Of a stretch of 64,000 nucleotides of DNA, positions 53,600 through 62,498 are shown in pieces. This DNA is from Defluviimonas aquaemixtae. GTDB taxonomy: Bacteria; Pseudomonadota; Alphaproteobacteria; Rhodobacterales; Rhodobacteraceae. Numbering within the stretch: position 1 is the first letter of the stretch; each line of letters begins with the position of its first letter. Location: assembly GCF_900302475.1 (NCBI RefSeq), contig NZ_OMOQ01000001.1, positions 2,294,001-2,358,000 of the forward strand, given 5' to 3'. Under the pieces are notes generated by a model. That model made no database searches, was not told where the DNA came from, and was given only the letters and a program-made list of their open reading frames with translations. The translations under genes were made by a program, and so were the position numbers.

Positions 53600-54295
53600 G
53601 TCTCGTCCTTTCCTGATCATGGCAGCAACGATCTGGGCCACCTGATCCATTGGATGCAGCGGGTCAGGAAAGGTTCCCCGTCAACGAGAATTTTTCGGGC
53701 AAGAAACGTCCGGCAATCGTGTCGTGTCGGGGTAGAATGGCGGAACAGAGCGTTCGTCGAAGATCGACCGCTTCAGAAACTCGCCGTGAGAACGGAACGC
53801 GTTTCGTTGTTGGTGATCGGGTCTGCCACGGACAACCACTTTCCAAAACCTAAGCGCAGGTGGCCCGGAACTGTCATCCGCTGCGTGATTGATGAACGGC
53901 AACTAGGGGCCGGTCGCTGCGATCAGCTGTCGTCAGGGCTGCCGACGTCGCCAGCAGGAACCTCCCGCCCGAACTGCGGGCAAAGCCTCCGTTGCTCACG
54001 GCCCAATCCCGCCGTTCGTCGGCATATCTCGAGTCTGCGCTGCGACCCGTCGAAACTAAGACATCGCAGGCTACGGCAGGTCCAGACTGCGCAGATCATG
54101 CAGCCATTCGTTCGATTGTAGTTCCATCGCGCCTTCCGCCTACCACTTGCGAGGCTTACTGTTCCGTTCGTCGGGCCCCGGACGATATGTTGCATAATCT
54201 TTGATCGACCTGCGCTGCTGCGCCGGATCGAGTTGCATTGCGCGCAGTCGCCGGCTTCATTACCACGATGCGCGGCAGCAACGGCTGCGCGTGCG
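53600..54295. other. Intergenic region, possibly with decayed coding remnants
   Basis: No intact gene is seen. On the minus strand around 53775-53870 a short frame ends GKWLSVADPITNNETRSVLTASF and a stop, which looks like the last strands of an outer-membrane beta-barrel protein, but the upstream part is not readable. Confidence 0.3.
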
Positions 54296-57200
54296 TCAGT
54301 TCTCGGGAAGGGTGGTTGTGAAAAGTTCGAGTGTCTGATCACCAGCAGGGCAGAGGCCGCCATCGATAGGCTGCCAGTCGCCATAGCTCCAGCCGGCGTC
54401 GCCGTCCGTTCCGAGTCCGCTCGTGCCAGAGACGGAGCGATCCGCGGCGATGTCGGGATGCGTGAACCAACCCCAGAAATGATCCTGCGCCCCGTTGATG
54501 GTTGTGACGCGCCGGCCCGTCTCAAGATCATAGCCGAATCCCGCGACAGCCTGGATCGACAGCCAGTATCGACGCCCCGGAGTTCCGATGAATGCGTTGG
54601 CCAGCACCGGCGGCTGCACAGCGACACTGCCGAGGTCGCGCGGGTCGGGCTTCGCGGCAACCGCCGCCCAGCAGTTCTCTAGATCAACCATGTGTTCGAT
54701 GACGCGCCGCCCGTTCGGGCCGCACTCCGTCAAGCCTACGTCACGCAGACCGATCTCGGCGGGCGGGCAGAAAAATTGCCCTAAATCGGTGCCTGGCTGG
54801 CCGTGGGCGCCCGGTGTGCTTGCCGGCGCTGGTTGCTCGGTATGAAACCCGATCAGCCATCCATCGATATCTTTGCCATCGCCCTGCGGCCCACCCAGGG
54901 CTGGCGGAACGAAGTCTTCGTCCAGAAAGGCGCCCCAGAATCGCACGGACTTGATGGCGTTGCCATCCGCGATGAAGTCGTCTGCAACGACCGTATTCGG
55001 CCCTGGAACCCGGGCGCATCGTACCTGAATGCCGATACTGCCGACCGAAAGTTCCTGTCCTTCGAAACGGACACCGACGATATCGGTCCCGCCCAGAGAC
55101 TGCACGACCGATGACTCGCTTTTCGGCACGTCCAGTTGCGCCGAAGGGGTTCCGGCGGCGCGCTCGTTGACGCTGAAGGTGGCGGTACCTCCGCAATTGT
55201 TCATTAGTGCCGACACACCAACAACCCGGTTGCCACGTCCTGCGAATTGCGAGAGATCCATGCTCACCGAGCCACTAAATAGTCCGAAGACGCGTCCATG
55301 CAGTGGCGGTACGTCGGTGCATCCCTTAACGGTAGGATTTTGCGCGTCGTCGACAACGAGCCGTGTCCCGCTGAACCTTAGAGCTGCGACCGAAGGCGAG
55401 GTTTGTTCGCACACCGTTCCGGCGGGCACCCGTTCCTGCTGTTCTGTAATGTCTCCGAGAGCAAGAGACTGAAGGTCAAGGAACGCCGTCGTCAGTCGGC
55501 CGAGGGAACGGTTGGCACCGACATTGGAGGGCGCCGCGAAGCCCATGAGAGTATCGCCGGGCCCGTGCTGCCAGACCGGCACGCGCTGGCGCGGTGGAAG
55601 CGACAACCTCAGTTGCTCGGCCGTCTGGTTCGTCATCTCATCCGCGACCAGCGTTGGATGTGCCCCATCCAACGAGGCCGCGTTCGCCCGGAAATTGAGG
55701 TTGAGGTTGCTCCAATCATCGAAGCCGCGCAGCTTCTGCCACGGAGAGGGGCCGCAATCATGAGCCCCAAGGTTGTTGATGTCGGCCTCTGCGAGTGTCT
55801 CGGCAGGATGCGCGTCGTGGTCCCAGTTGATCGGGCCACTGCCTGCGCCGATGGCGCGTGTCGCACCGGGCGCCGGTGCAAACCGCGTTTGCAGGGGACC
55901 GTCGCCGATGCCTACGGACTCGTCCAAGGCGCCTTCGTCAAGAACGCCGTTCTTGGCGGCCGGCAGAGCCGCGCGGGAGTAGTCCCAAAGTGACGTCGGC
56001 AGCAAGCCCTCCCGCTGGAAGGCGTAATTCATCACTGACAGGTAGTTCGGTTTGCAGTTGATCGCGTCATCTCCACCGTGACGGAGCCCCAGATTGTGTC
56101 CGAGCTCGTGCATCAGCGTTCCCGTCGCCCAGTTCCGGTAATCGGCTAGGGGCCAAGTCACAACGCTGTCGCCCAGCGAAACGATGAAATCGTCTCCGTT
56201 CAGCTCCGCTATGCCCGAACTACCGCCTCCATCATGGCTGTGGGCCCAAAGACTGTAGTGATAGACCAGACGCTTGGCACTGATCGCAGCAGAGTTCGCC
56301 CGCTCTGCCGACGTACCGAAACGCAGGCGTTTAGTATCGCTGAGACAGTCGAGATCGCATTCATTTGCGTGCGGCAGAGTCTCATCCAGCTGGAGGTGGA
56401 GGTTAATACCGGGACGGCCGTCCGGATTGGCGACGGGCGCGCTCGCGAAGGCCAACGCTACGCGTCGGCGCGCCGGAAGAGGCGGGATATGGTTGTGAAT
56501 AGCCGGGCCGGACGGTCCGCAATCACTGCCCGTCACGCGGCAATCGAATGCGTCCATCTCGACGAAGATGTCTTTGTGGTCGGCCGACGCGCCAAGTACG
56601 GGAAGATCTAGATCCACGGTGCCGTCGCTGTCGTAGTCGATCCCGAGTGTTTCCCACGCATCGAGGAGGCTGTCGCCGTCACGGTCACCAATTTCAATAC
56701 CGACGGCAATGCTGTCTCCGGGATCGAAAACCACTCGTGCCGATGGAGTGTGGGAGAACGCGGCGATACGGACGCCCGAGCCCTTGTAGACCTGGACATT
56801 CGCACTCGGGACGCTTGCCGTCGGTGCCAGGCTGTGGGCGATGACAATCTCGGCGGCCCCGCCACCGTCAATGTCGCCGACGGCCAGACCGTCGCCAGGA
56901 TCGAAGGGGACCGGCGTGGAAGGGCTATCCGCGAACCAGCCGATCCGGGTGCCTGAAACGGTGTAGATACCGATGCCCGCGCTCTGCGAACCGCTCGCGC
57001 CGCCATGACTGATGTTAATGCTGTGAGCAATGATGATTTCTTCATGGCCATTGCCATCGACGTCGCCAACTGCCACTGCGTCGCCGGGATCGAAGGGCAC
57101 CGCGCTTGCAGCAGTGTCGGCGAACACGCCAGTGCGGACTCCCGAGGCGGCATAGATAGCGACAATCGCGCTCTGCGGTCCACTCGCGCCGCCAGGGCTC

Positions 57201-57826
57201 ACGTTTACACTGTGAGCGATGATGATCTCGTCGACGCCGTTCCCATCGACATCGCCGGACGCAAGCCCGTCGCCTGGATCGTAGGATACTGGCGAAACGA
57301 ATGAGTCCTGAAATCGGGCGATTTCCGTTCCCGATGCCTCGTAGACAGACACCGCGGCGCTCTGCGTACAGCCGGTCGTCTCGCTCGGATGGCAAAGACT
57401 CTCGACCACTACGATTTCGTCGGAGCCGTTGCCGTCGACGTCTGCCGTGGCAAGGTCGAAATTCGGCTCAAGGAGCGGCCCGACCGGCTGCAGAGAGGGC
57501 GTGATCGCAGCCTGAAATCTCGCCGTCACCACACCGAATTGGTTCCGGATCGTGATCGCACCCGACGGATCGGCGAGGACGATCTCATCTCGCAGATCGC
57601 CGTCTATGTCGCCGACAGCCAGTCGGCTTCCAGAGGGAAGGTCCGATGGCATTCCACCACGAACGCCATGAATCGGATGGCGGCCCTCATGATCCAAAAT
57701 CGATATGGTCGCAGCAGACGCCACGACTATGCCCTCGGGTGTCTGCGCGTGTGCCGGAATGGCAGCATGAAGTGCCGAGAGCGAAACGAGAACCATCGAT
57801 GCAGAAACGAAAGTTCGATGGACCAC
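54296..57826 (-). CDS. Very large secreted FG-GAP / metzincin-type metalloprotease
   Basis: 1176 residues from a GTG with GAGG upstream. After a signal peptide (to about AHAQ, residue 28), residues 60-380 hold five or six FG-GAP/VCBS beta-propeller repeats with Ca-binding DxDxDG loops (GDIDGDLRDEIV, ADVDGNGSDEIV, GDVDGNGVDEII, GDVDGNGHEEII, GDIDGGGAAEIV). Residues 410-650 are a zincin domain with HELGHNLGLRH (His573, Glu574, His577, His583) and Met-turn SVMNY (Met599). Further beta-rich regions follow to the C-terminus. It is probably an extracellular protease; the substrate is unknown. It stands alone. Confidence 0.8.
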   Translation of the reverse strand: MVHRTFVSASMVLVSLSALHAAIPAHAQTPEGIVVASAATISILDHEGRHPIHGVRGGMPSDLPSGSRLAVGDIDGDLRDEIVLADPSGAITIRNQFGVVTARFQAAITPSLQPVGPLLEPNFDLATADVDGNGSDEIVVVESLCHPSETTGCTQSAAVSVYEASGTEIARFQDSFVSPVSYDPGDGLASGDVDGNGVDEIIIAHSVNVSPGGASGPQSAIVAIYAASGVRTGVFADTAASAVPFDPGDAVAVGDVDGNGHEEIIIAHSINISHGGASGSQSAGIGIYTVSGTRIGWFADSPSTPVPFDPGDGLAVGDIDGGGAAEIVIAHSLAPTASVPSANVQVYKGSGVRIAAFSHTPSARVVFDPGDSIAVGIEIGDRDGDSLLDAWETLGIDYDSDGTVDLDLPVLGASADHKDIFVEMDAFDCRVTGSDCGPSGPAIHNHIPPLPARRRVALAFASAPVANPDGRPGINLHLQLDETLPHANECDLDCLSDTKRLRFGTSAERANSAAISAKRLVYHYSLWAHSHDGGGSSGIAELNGDDFIVSLGDSVVTWPLADYRNWATGTLMHELGHNLGLRHGGDDAINCKPNYLSVMNYAFQREGLLPTSLWDYSRAALPAAKNGVLDEGALDESVGIGDGPLQTRFAPAPGATRAIGAGSGPINWDHDAHPAETLAEADINNLGAHDCGPSPWQKLRGFDDWSNLNLNFRANAASLDGAHPTLVADEMTNQTAEQLRLSLPPRQRVPVWQHGPGDTLMGFAAPSNVGANRSLGRLTTAFLDLQSLALGDITEQQERVPAGTVCEQTSPSVAALRFSGTRLVVDDAQNPTVKGCTDVPPLHGRVFGLFSGSVSMDLSQFAGRGNRVVGVSALMNNCGGTATFSVNERAAGTPSAQLDVPKSESSVVQSLGGTDIVGVRFEGQELSVGSIGIQVRCARVPGPNTVVADDFIADGNAIKSVRFWGAFLDEDFVPPALGGPQGDGKDIDGWLIGFHTEQPAPASTPGAHGQPGTDLGQFFCPPAEIGLRDVGLTECGPNGRRVIEHMVDLENCWAAVAAKPDPRDLGSVAVQPPVLANAFIGTPGRRYWLSIQAVAGFGYDLETGRRVTTINGAQDHFWGWFTHPDIAADRSVSGTSGLGTDGDAGWSYGDWQPIDGGLCPAGDQTLELFTTTLPEN

Positions 57827-58770
57827 AGTGTTACCTCGTATGTGGCGCCTACAACACTGCGCGATAGTGCCTCGAAATCCACCGCACCCAGTGATTTGAA
57901 TCAGGCCGCGCGCAATTTATCCAAGCGAAGCGAGCGGGATGGTGCTTGGGGTGCTGGCCCTTGCGGTCGCCGGAGAAGCGATACCAGACGGCGGGCGGGA
58001 CATCGCCGCCCCAGGCCGCTCGTCGCGGGCATAGGACCAAAGACGCGCCGACTGAGTCATGCCGGTGCCTGGCATCAGCATCCGCACCGGCGTATCGTCC
58101 GCGAAGATCGCCTGGGCGGAGAGGCATGGCGACCGATGGCATCTGCCAGGGGTTCCAGCAGAGCGGTGGTCTTGCCGGCCCAGTCGGCCAGTTTAGAGCG
58201 ATCGAGGTCGAGACCTTCAAGATCGAAGATCTGGATCTGACGATAGAGTGGCAAGTGATCGGAATATTTGCTGACCAGCATATGGGCCAGCAGCCCCGGA
58301 CCCGGGCGACCGGTCGCGCTGCAAAACGGAAGAGTCCGGCCGCAGCCGGGTCGGGAGAACGCATTCGCGAGGCCAAGTGGCGGAGGTATCAGGCGACTGC
58401 GAGCCAGTCTCTGCCAGGACAGTAGCGCTGCACCTTATCCGGCGAGAGGACCACGCCATCACCGGACGGTCATGAGGCGATCGTCGATTCTTAGATTGCT
58501 CAGCGCTGCACGTTTGTACGGAAGGCAATCCGTGACCATCTACCCGGCGCGACCGTAGCGCTGGCACCACTCTACAGGCTGCCACGTAGTCAGCGCCACC
58601 GCCAGCATTGTGAGCACCCTTACATCGGCACTCAGCCGTATCGAAACGTTCGCGCCCGTCGACTGACGCGCGTCAATGACAGCACCCGCATCGGAGCGCC
58701 ATCCTCACGCGTGATCATGGCGCATAGATCGCAGACGCGACCGCGTCAGGTTGGCTGTTGGGAGGACGAC
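57827..58770. other. Intergenic region with an IS66 remnant upstream of the E1 operon
   Basis: Apart from the transposase remnant (listed separately), nothing coding is recognised. A GGAGG ribosome site at 58761-58765 belongs to the E1 alpha gene; its promoter must lie in 58450-58755. Confidence 0.4.
57890..58440 (-). pseudogene. IS66-family transposase fragment
   Basis: In one minus-strand frame HMLVSKYSDHLPLYRQIQIFDLEGLDLDRSKLADWAGKTTALLEPLADAIGRH matches the central IS66 transposase. Flanking parts, PGTGMTQSARLWSYARDERP and AVWYRFSGDRKGQHPKHHPARF, appear in other frames. Both ends of the element are missing, so it is a relic. Confidence 0.75.
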
Positions 58771-59994
58771 ATGACAGACAATGACGGGAACCTCGTATTC
58801 TGTTCTGACGAGGAAGAGCAGGCACCTCAATCTGAAAGCCGCCGCGGTTTTCTGAAGCTAGCCGCGCTCAGCGGAGCGGTGGCGACGCTCTCGACGCGGC
58901 GCGCCCTTGCAAACGGCGACACCGCGTTCCACGCGAAGGATCTGCCGGATGACAAGCTGATCGACATGTACCGGACGATCCTGAAGATCCGCTGGCACGA
59001 ACGGACCCAGGCGGACCAGATGCTCGGCAACCCCGACTACCGGGGCTACAACCACTTCTATGCCGGGCAGGAAGCGGTCGCGACCGGCGTTTGCGCGGCT
59101 CTGCGCAACGATGGACCATTTGAGCAGATCGACCTCGTCTACTCGACGCACCGGCCCTCGGGCCACGCCATCGCTAAAGGTGTAGACATCCCGACGATGG
59201 TCGCCGAGATGGACTTCCGCGCGACCGGCATGAACGGTGGCTACGCGGCCGAGATGCACATTTCCGACCCCTCGGTTGGCTTCGTCGGCGCCGACGGGAT
59301 GATCGGGCCGGGCCACGTAACCGCGACCGGCTCCGCCTTCGCCTTCCGGGCTCGCGGATCTGACCAGGTTTCGGTCGTCTTCGGCGGCGATGGCACCTAC
59401 GCCACACCGCAGTTCCACTCGGCGCTGAACAACGCCAAGCTCCTAGATCTGCCCTTCATCTACGTGCTGGAAAACAACCTTTATCACCAGTACGCGCACT
59501 ACACGTACTCGTGCCCCCACAGGGACATCGCCGACGCGGCCACGGCCTACGGCATCCCGGCGCGGGTGGTGGATGGCCAGGACGTGATGCAGGTCTACAA
59601 TGCTGCGAAGGAGGCGGTGGACCGCGCCCGCGCAGGTGGCGGCCCGGGGTTCATCGAGGCCAAGACCTACCGCTATTACAACCATTGGGGCGCCCCCGGC
59701 GCCAAGGAAGGCGAACTCGGCGCGTTCGGCTACGACCCCCTCGCCATCACGTCGTTCCGACCGGAGCGCGAAGTCCGCGCCTGGATGCAGCGTGATCCGG
59801 TGGATATCGCGCGGAATATCCTCGTGGACTGGGGTGTCGTTGACGAGGCGCGCGCCACCGAGATCGAGGACGAGGTCAAAACTGAGATCACGGCAGCCTT
59901 CGAATGGGGTCTCGCTCAGCCGCTTTGCACGCCTGAGGATGGTCTCAAGCACGTTTTTGCCGAGGGTACGGTTCTGCCACGCCAGTTCGGTTGA
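58771..59994 (+). CDS. Thiamine-diphosphate dehydrogenase E1 alpha subunit with a Tat signal peptide
   Basis: 407 residues from the ATG at 58771 behind GGAGG. Residues 22-48 are a twin-arginine signal: SRRGFLKLAALSGAVATLSTRRALA (RR at 24-25, hydrophobic core, AxA-type end). The mature part is a 2-oxoacid dehydrogenase E1 alpha: YRTILKIRWHERTQADQMLG, RGYNHFYAGQEAVATGVCAALRNDG and the ThDP motif GDG (206-208)...ENN (234-236). It would decarboxylate a 2-oxoacid together with the E1 beta gene 33 bp downstream. A Tat-exported E1 is very unusual because E1 normally works in the cytoplasm with E2 and E3, which are absent here. Acetoin or branched-chain dehydrogenases are the nearest cytoplasmic relatives. 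Confidence 0.88.
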   Translation: MTDNDGNLVFCSDEEEQAPQSESRRGFLKLAALSGAVATLSTRRALANGDTAFHAKDLPDDKLIDMYRTILKIRWHERTQADQMLGNPDYRGYNHFYAGQEAVATGVCAALRNDGPFEQIDLVYSTHRPSGHAIAKGVDIPTMVAEMDFRATGMNGGYAAEMHISDPSVGFVGADGMIGPGHVTATGSAFAFRARGSDQVSVVFGGDGTYATPQFHSALNNAKLLDLPFIYVLENNLYHQYAHYTYSCPHRDIADAATAYGIPARVVDGQDVMQVYNAAKEAVDRARAGGGPGFIEAKTYRYYNHWGAPGAKEGELGAFGYDPLAITSFRPEREVRAWMQRDPVDIARNILVDWGVVDEARATEIEDEVKTEITAAFEWGLAQPLCTPEDGLKHVFAEGTVLPRQFG

Positions 59995-60027
59995 GCCGAC
60001 GGCCTTCGCGTATGAAAGGAAACGACG

Positions 60028-60999
60028 ATGACTGAGAAAAGCTGGATGTATGCGGTCCTTGAGGCCGTGCAACACGAAATGCGCGAGGATCCGGCGATGA
60101 CCTGGATTTTCGAGCTCACCCCGCCGGTGGCCTCCAACCCCGGCATGCCGGTGATCAACCTGGAGACGGAGTTCGGCCGCAAGCGCGTGGTCAATGCCGG
60201 CATTGACGAATACTGGATGGCGGCCATGGTGCTGGGCGCGGGCCTCGCCGGGTCGCGCTCGGCGACCTACATTCCTTATCAGGGCGCTCTGATGCCGTTC
60301 GAGCTGATCCAGAACTACGCTGGCAAACTTCGCCACATGACCGGCGGCAAGGCCTCGATGCCCGTTGTCTGGATCATCGAGATGACCGGCCAAACGCCGG
60401 GCTTCGCCGGGCAGCACTCCTGTTACGAGGAAGACAGCTTCTACATGCACATCCCCGGCGTGCGGACGGTCATTCCGTCGACGCCCTACGACGCGAAGGG
60501 GATGATGGTCTCCGCGCTCCGCTCGCCCGACCCGGTCGTCTATCTCTATCCGGCGGGCTTGCGGACCCTGACCGAAGAGGTGCCGGACGAGCAATACGAG
60601 GTGCCGCTCGACAAAGCCGCGGTGCGGATGGAGGGCAGCGACCTCACTATCGTCAGTTCGGGCGGCGGGATGCCGGGCGTGCTGGAGGCGGCTGAGACGC
60701 TGAAGGGCGAGGGCATGGGTGTCGAAGTCATCGACCTGCGCGTGCTCAAGGAGATGGACACCGAAACGCTCGTCAATTCGGTCGCCAAGACCAAGCGACT
60801 GCTGACGGTGGACCAGTCCTACTACACGCTCGGGCCAGGCGCCGAGGTCGTCGCACGCTGCGCCGAGAACGTTGACGGTGCGCGGTTCAAGCGGGTGGCC
60901 TTCCCGGACGCGCCGCCACCGGCCTCGCCCGAGATGTTCCTCTGGATGCGGCCGAGCGCCGAAGGCATCGCGGGAGCGGCTCGTGCCATCGTCGGCTGA
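60028..60999 (+). CDS. Thiamine-diphosphate dehydrogenase E1 beta subunit
   Basis: 323 residues, the usual E1 beta length. The ThDP-binding side has INLETEFGRKRVVNAGIDEYWMAAMVLGAGLAGSRSATYIPYQG, and PVVWIIEMTGQTPGFAGQHSCYEEDSFYMHIPGVRTVIPSTPYDAKGMM is typical of transketolase-like central regions. The C-terminal transketolase domain (SDLTIVSSGGGMPGVLEAAETLKGEGMGVEVIDLRVLKEMD) is complete. It has no signal peptide, so export would depend on folding with the Tat-tagged alpha subunit. The zinc-finger gene overlaps its end by 17 bp. Confidence 0.92.
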   Translation: MTEKSWMYAVLEAVQHEMREDPAMTWIFELTPPVASNPGMPVINLETEFGRKRVVNAGIDEYWMAAMVLGAGLAGSRSATYIPYQGALMPFELIQNYAGKLRHMTGGKASMPVVWIIEMTGQTPGFAGQHSCYEEDSFYMHIPGVRTVIPSTPYDAKGMMVSALRSPDPVVYLYPAGLRTLTEEVPDEQYEVPLDKAAVRMEGSDLTIVSSGGGMPGVLEAAETLKGEGMGVEVIDLRVLKEMDTETLVNSVAKTKRLLTVDQSYYTLGPGAEVVARCAENVDGARFKRVAFPDAPPPASPEMFLWMRPSAEGIAGAARAIVG

Positions 61000-61315
61000 G
61001 GCGGATCGCCGGGCGAAGCCGCAGGCGGCGGAGCCGAAAGTGCCCGCCGCCGAAGCGCCCCGCTGTGAGTCCTGCGGAACTGGCAGGCTGGCGCTGGATA
61101 ACGTGCGCACAGCACTCTGGTCGGGCGAGCGGCTCGTCGTTGTCGAGGATGTCCCGGCGCTCGTTTGCACCCATTGCGGCGAGCAGTTTTACGAGGACGA
61201 GACGGCGATGCGGCTCGACATGCTGCGTGGTGGCGGTTTCCCCACAGGCAGCGCGGCGCGCGAGATGGTGGTGCCCGTGTTCAAGTTCAGCACGCCGCGC
61301 AACTCCGAAGGTTGA
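60983..61315 (+). CDS. YgiT-type zinc-finger protein
   Basis: 110 residues from the GTG at 60983, behind GGGAG. Two CxxC knuckles, PRCESCGTG and LVCTHCGEQF, about 37 residues apart, are the YgiT-type zinc finger, usually found in antitoxins and small regulators. No toxin gene is beside it. It overlaps E1 beta by 17 bp and ends 6 bp before the first cytochrome gene, so it belongs to the operon. No signal peptide is seen. It could be a regulator or an assembly factor; the role is unknown. Confidence 0.75.
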   Translation: MPSSAEADRRAKPQAAEPKVPAAEAPRCESCGTGRLALDNVRTALWSGERLVVVEDVPALVCTHCGEQFYEDETAMRLDMLRGGGFPTGSAAREMVVPVFKFSTPRNSEG

Positions 61316-61321
61316 GGGCTC

Positions 61322-61876
61322 GTGAACGGAAATCGCGTCATAGGTATCGCCATCCTCGCCGGTTTCGGCGCGAGTTCTGGATTGGCGCAAGGCGATGACT
61401 TCGCCTTCATGCCGCCGGGCGGGAAGTCGATCTTCGTGGAAGCGCTCCTGCCCGGCGATGCGGCGGGCCTCGCAGAGGCCGCCGCACGCAAGGCCCGCGT
61501 CGAGGAATGGGCCGAATGGGCGCGGCAGCAGAATCCCGATCTCTCCCAGGCCGCGGTTGAAACTTTCGCGGGCTATGCTGCGCTCAACTTCCCCGTAACG
61601 GATGATGTCGCCGGGGCGCTCGCCGAACGTGGCGATGTGGCGCTCTTGCCGCGCGACGGGAAAGAGCTTGCCATCGCGCAGTGCCAATTCTGTCACTCGC
61701 TGTTTACGGGCTACCTCATGCAGGACCGCGGCGAAACCAGTTGGAAAGGCACGTTCAAGGCGCCGTTCCATGCCGAGATCCCGATGAGCGAAGTCGAGCG
61801 CGACACCTTTGCCCATTACTCGGCGATCAACATGCCGCTGAAATTCGAGGATGTGCCGCCAGAACTGAGGTTCTGA
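61322..61876 (+). CDS. Exported c-type cytochrome (copy 1)
   Basis: 184 residues from a GTG six bases after the zinc-finger gene. A signal peptide (IGIAILAGFGASSGLAQ) precedes an alpha-helical domain with one haem site CQFCH (121-125); Met171 in AINMPLKFED could be the distal ligand. The lead-in LLPRDGKELAIAQCQFCH is shared with the next gene, so the two are paralogues. It would carry electrons in the periplasm, most simply from the exported E1 enzyme. Confidence 0.85.
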   Translation: MNGNRVIGIAILAGFGASSGLAQGDDFAFMPPGGKSIFVEALLPGDAAGLAEAAARKARVEEWAEWARQQNPDLSQAAVETFAGYAALNFPVTDDVAGALAERGDVALLPRDGKELAIAQCQFCHSLFTGYLMQDRGETSWKGTFKAPFHAEIPMSEVERDTFAHYSAINMPLKFEDVPPELRF

Positions 61877-61898
61877 CACAGGAAGAGGGGCTGAACGC

Positions 61899-62462
61899 AT
61901 GAGACGTCCTGCATTTCACAAACTCATGGCGGTGATTGCCGCACTGCTGGGAACGGCAGTGATCGGGCTCGCTCAGGAAGATGTCTTCGACTTCATTCCC
62001 GTTGGTGGCCGTACGCTGCTGGAGAACCTGCGGGCCGAGGGGATGCCGGCAGACCTGGAAGGCGGCATCGGCTCGCAAGGCGGCGACGCCGAGGCGTGGC
62101 GCGCGCGGCTTGAGGCCGCCGGTGCCGAAGCGCCGTCGCTCGAGGCGCTCGACGCCTGGCAGACCGACACGCTCGCCTACTATCTGGCGGCCAATGCTCC
62201 GCTTGCCAGCGGTGTGGATCTGCCGCGCGACGGCAGGGACATGGCGCTCGCCCTCTGCCAGTCCTGCCACATCATCACGGTGGTGGTGACGCAGGAGCGG
62301 ACTCGCGAGGCGTGGCTGCGGACGATGAATGGGCCGAGCCATGTCGAGATCGCGACCACCCCGGCCGAGCGGGAAGCGCTCGCGGATTACCTCGTCATCA
62401 ACGCCGGGATCCCGATCGACCAGATTCCACCCGAACTGCGCGCCGGCGGCGCCTCCTACTGA
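61899..62462 (+). CDS. Exported c-type cytochrome (copy 2)
   Basis: 187 residues, 22 bp after the first cytochrome gene. The signal or anchor is KLMAVIAALLGTAVIGLAQ, followed by FIPVGGRTLLENLRAEG and one haem site CQSCH (120-124); Met143 (LRTMNGPSH) is a possible axial ligand. The segment DLPRDGRDMALALCQSCH mirrors the first cytochrome. Both start with a similar F-x-P-x-G-G-x-x-x segment (MPPGGKS, IPVGGRT), so they arose by duplication. Confidence 0.88.
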   Translation: MRRPAFHKLMAVIAALLGTAVIGLAQEDVFDFIPVGGRTLLENLRAEGMPADLEGGIGSQGGDAEAWRARLEAAGAEAPSLEALDAWQTDTLAYYLAANAPLASGVDLPRDGRDMALALCQSCHIITVVVTQERTREAWLRTMNGPSHVEIATTPAEREALADYLVINAGIPIDQIPPELRAGGASY

Positions 62463-62498
62463 GGAGCGCGGTCAACGGGCGACGGAGGGCATTCGCCG

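Noticed and set aside
53923..54660. 245-codon minus-strand frame across the end of the large metalloprotease gene
   Set aside because: It overlaps the C-terminus of the protease in another frame and shows no domain; the part beyond the protease is not recognisable.
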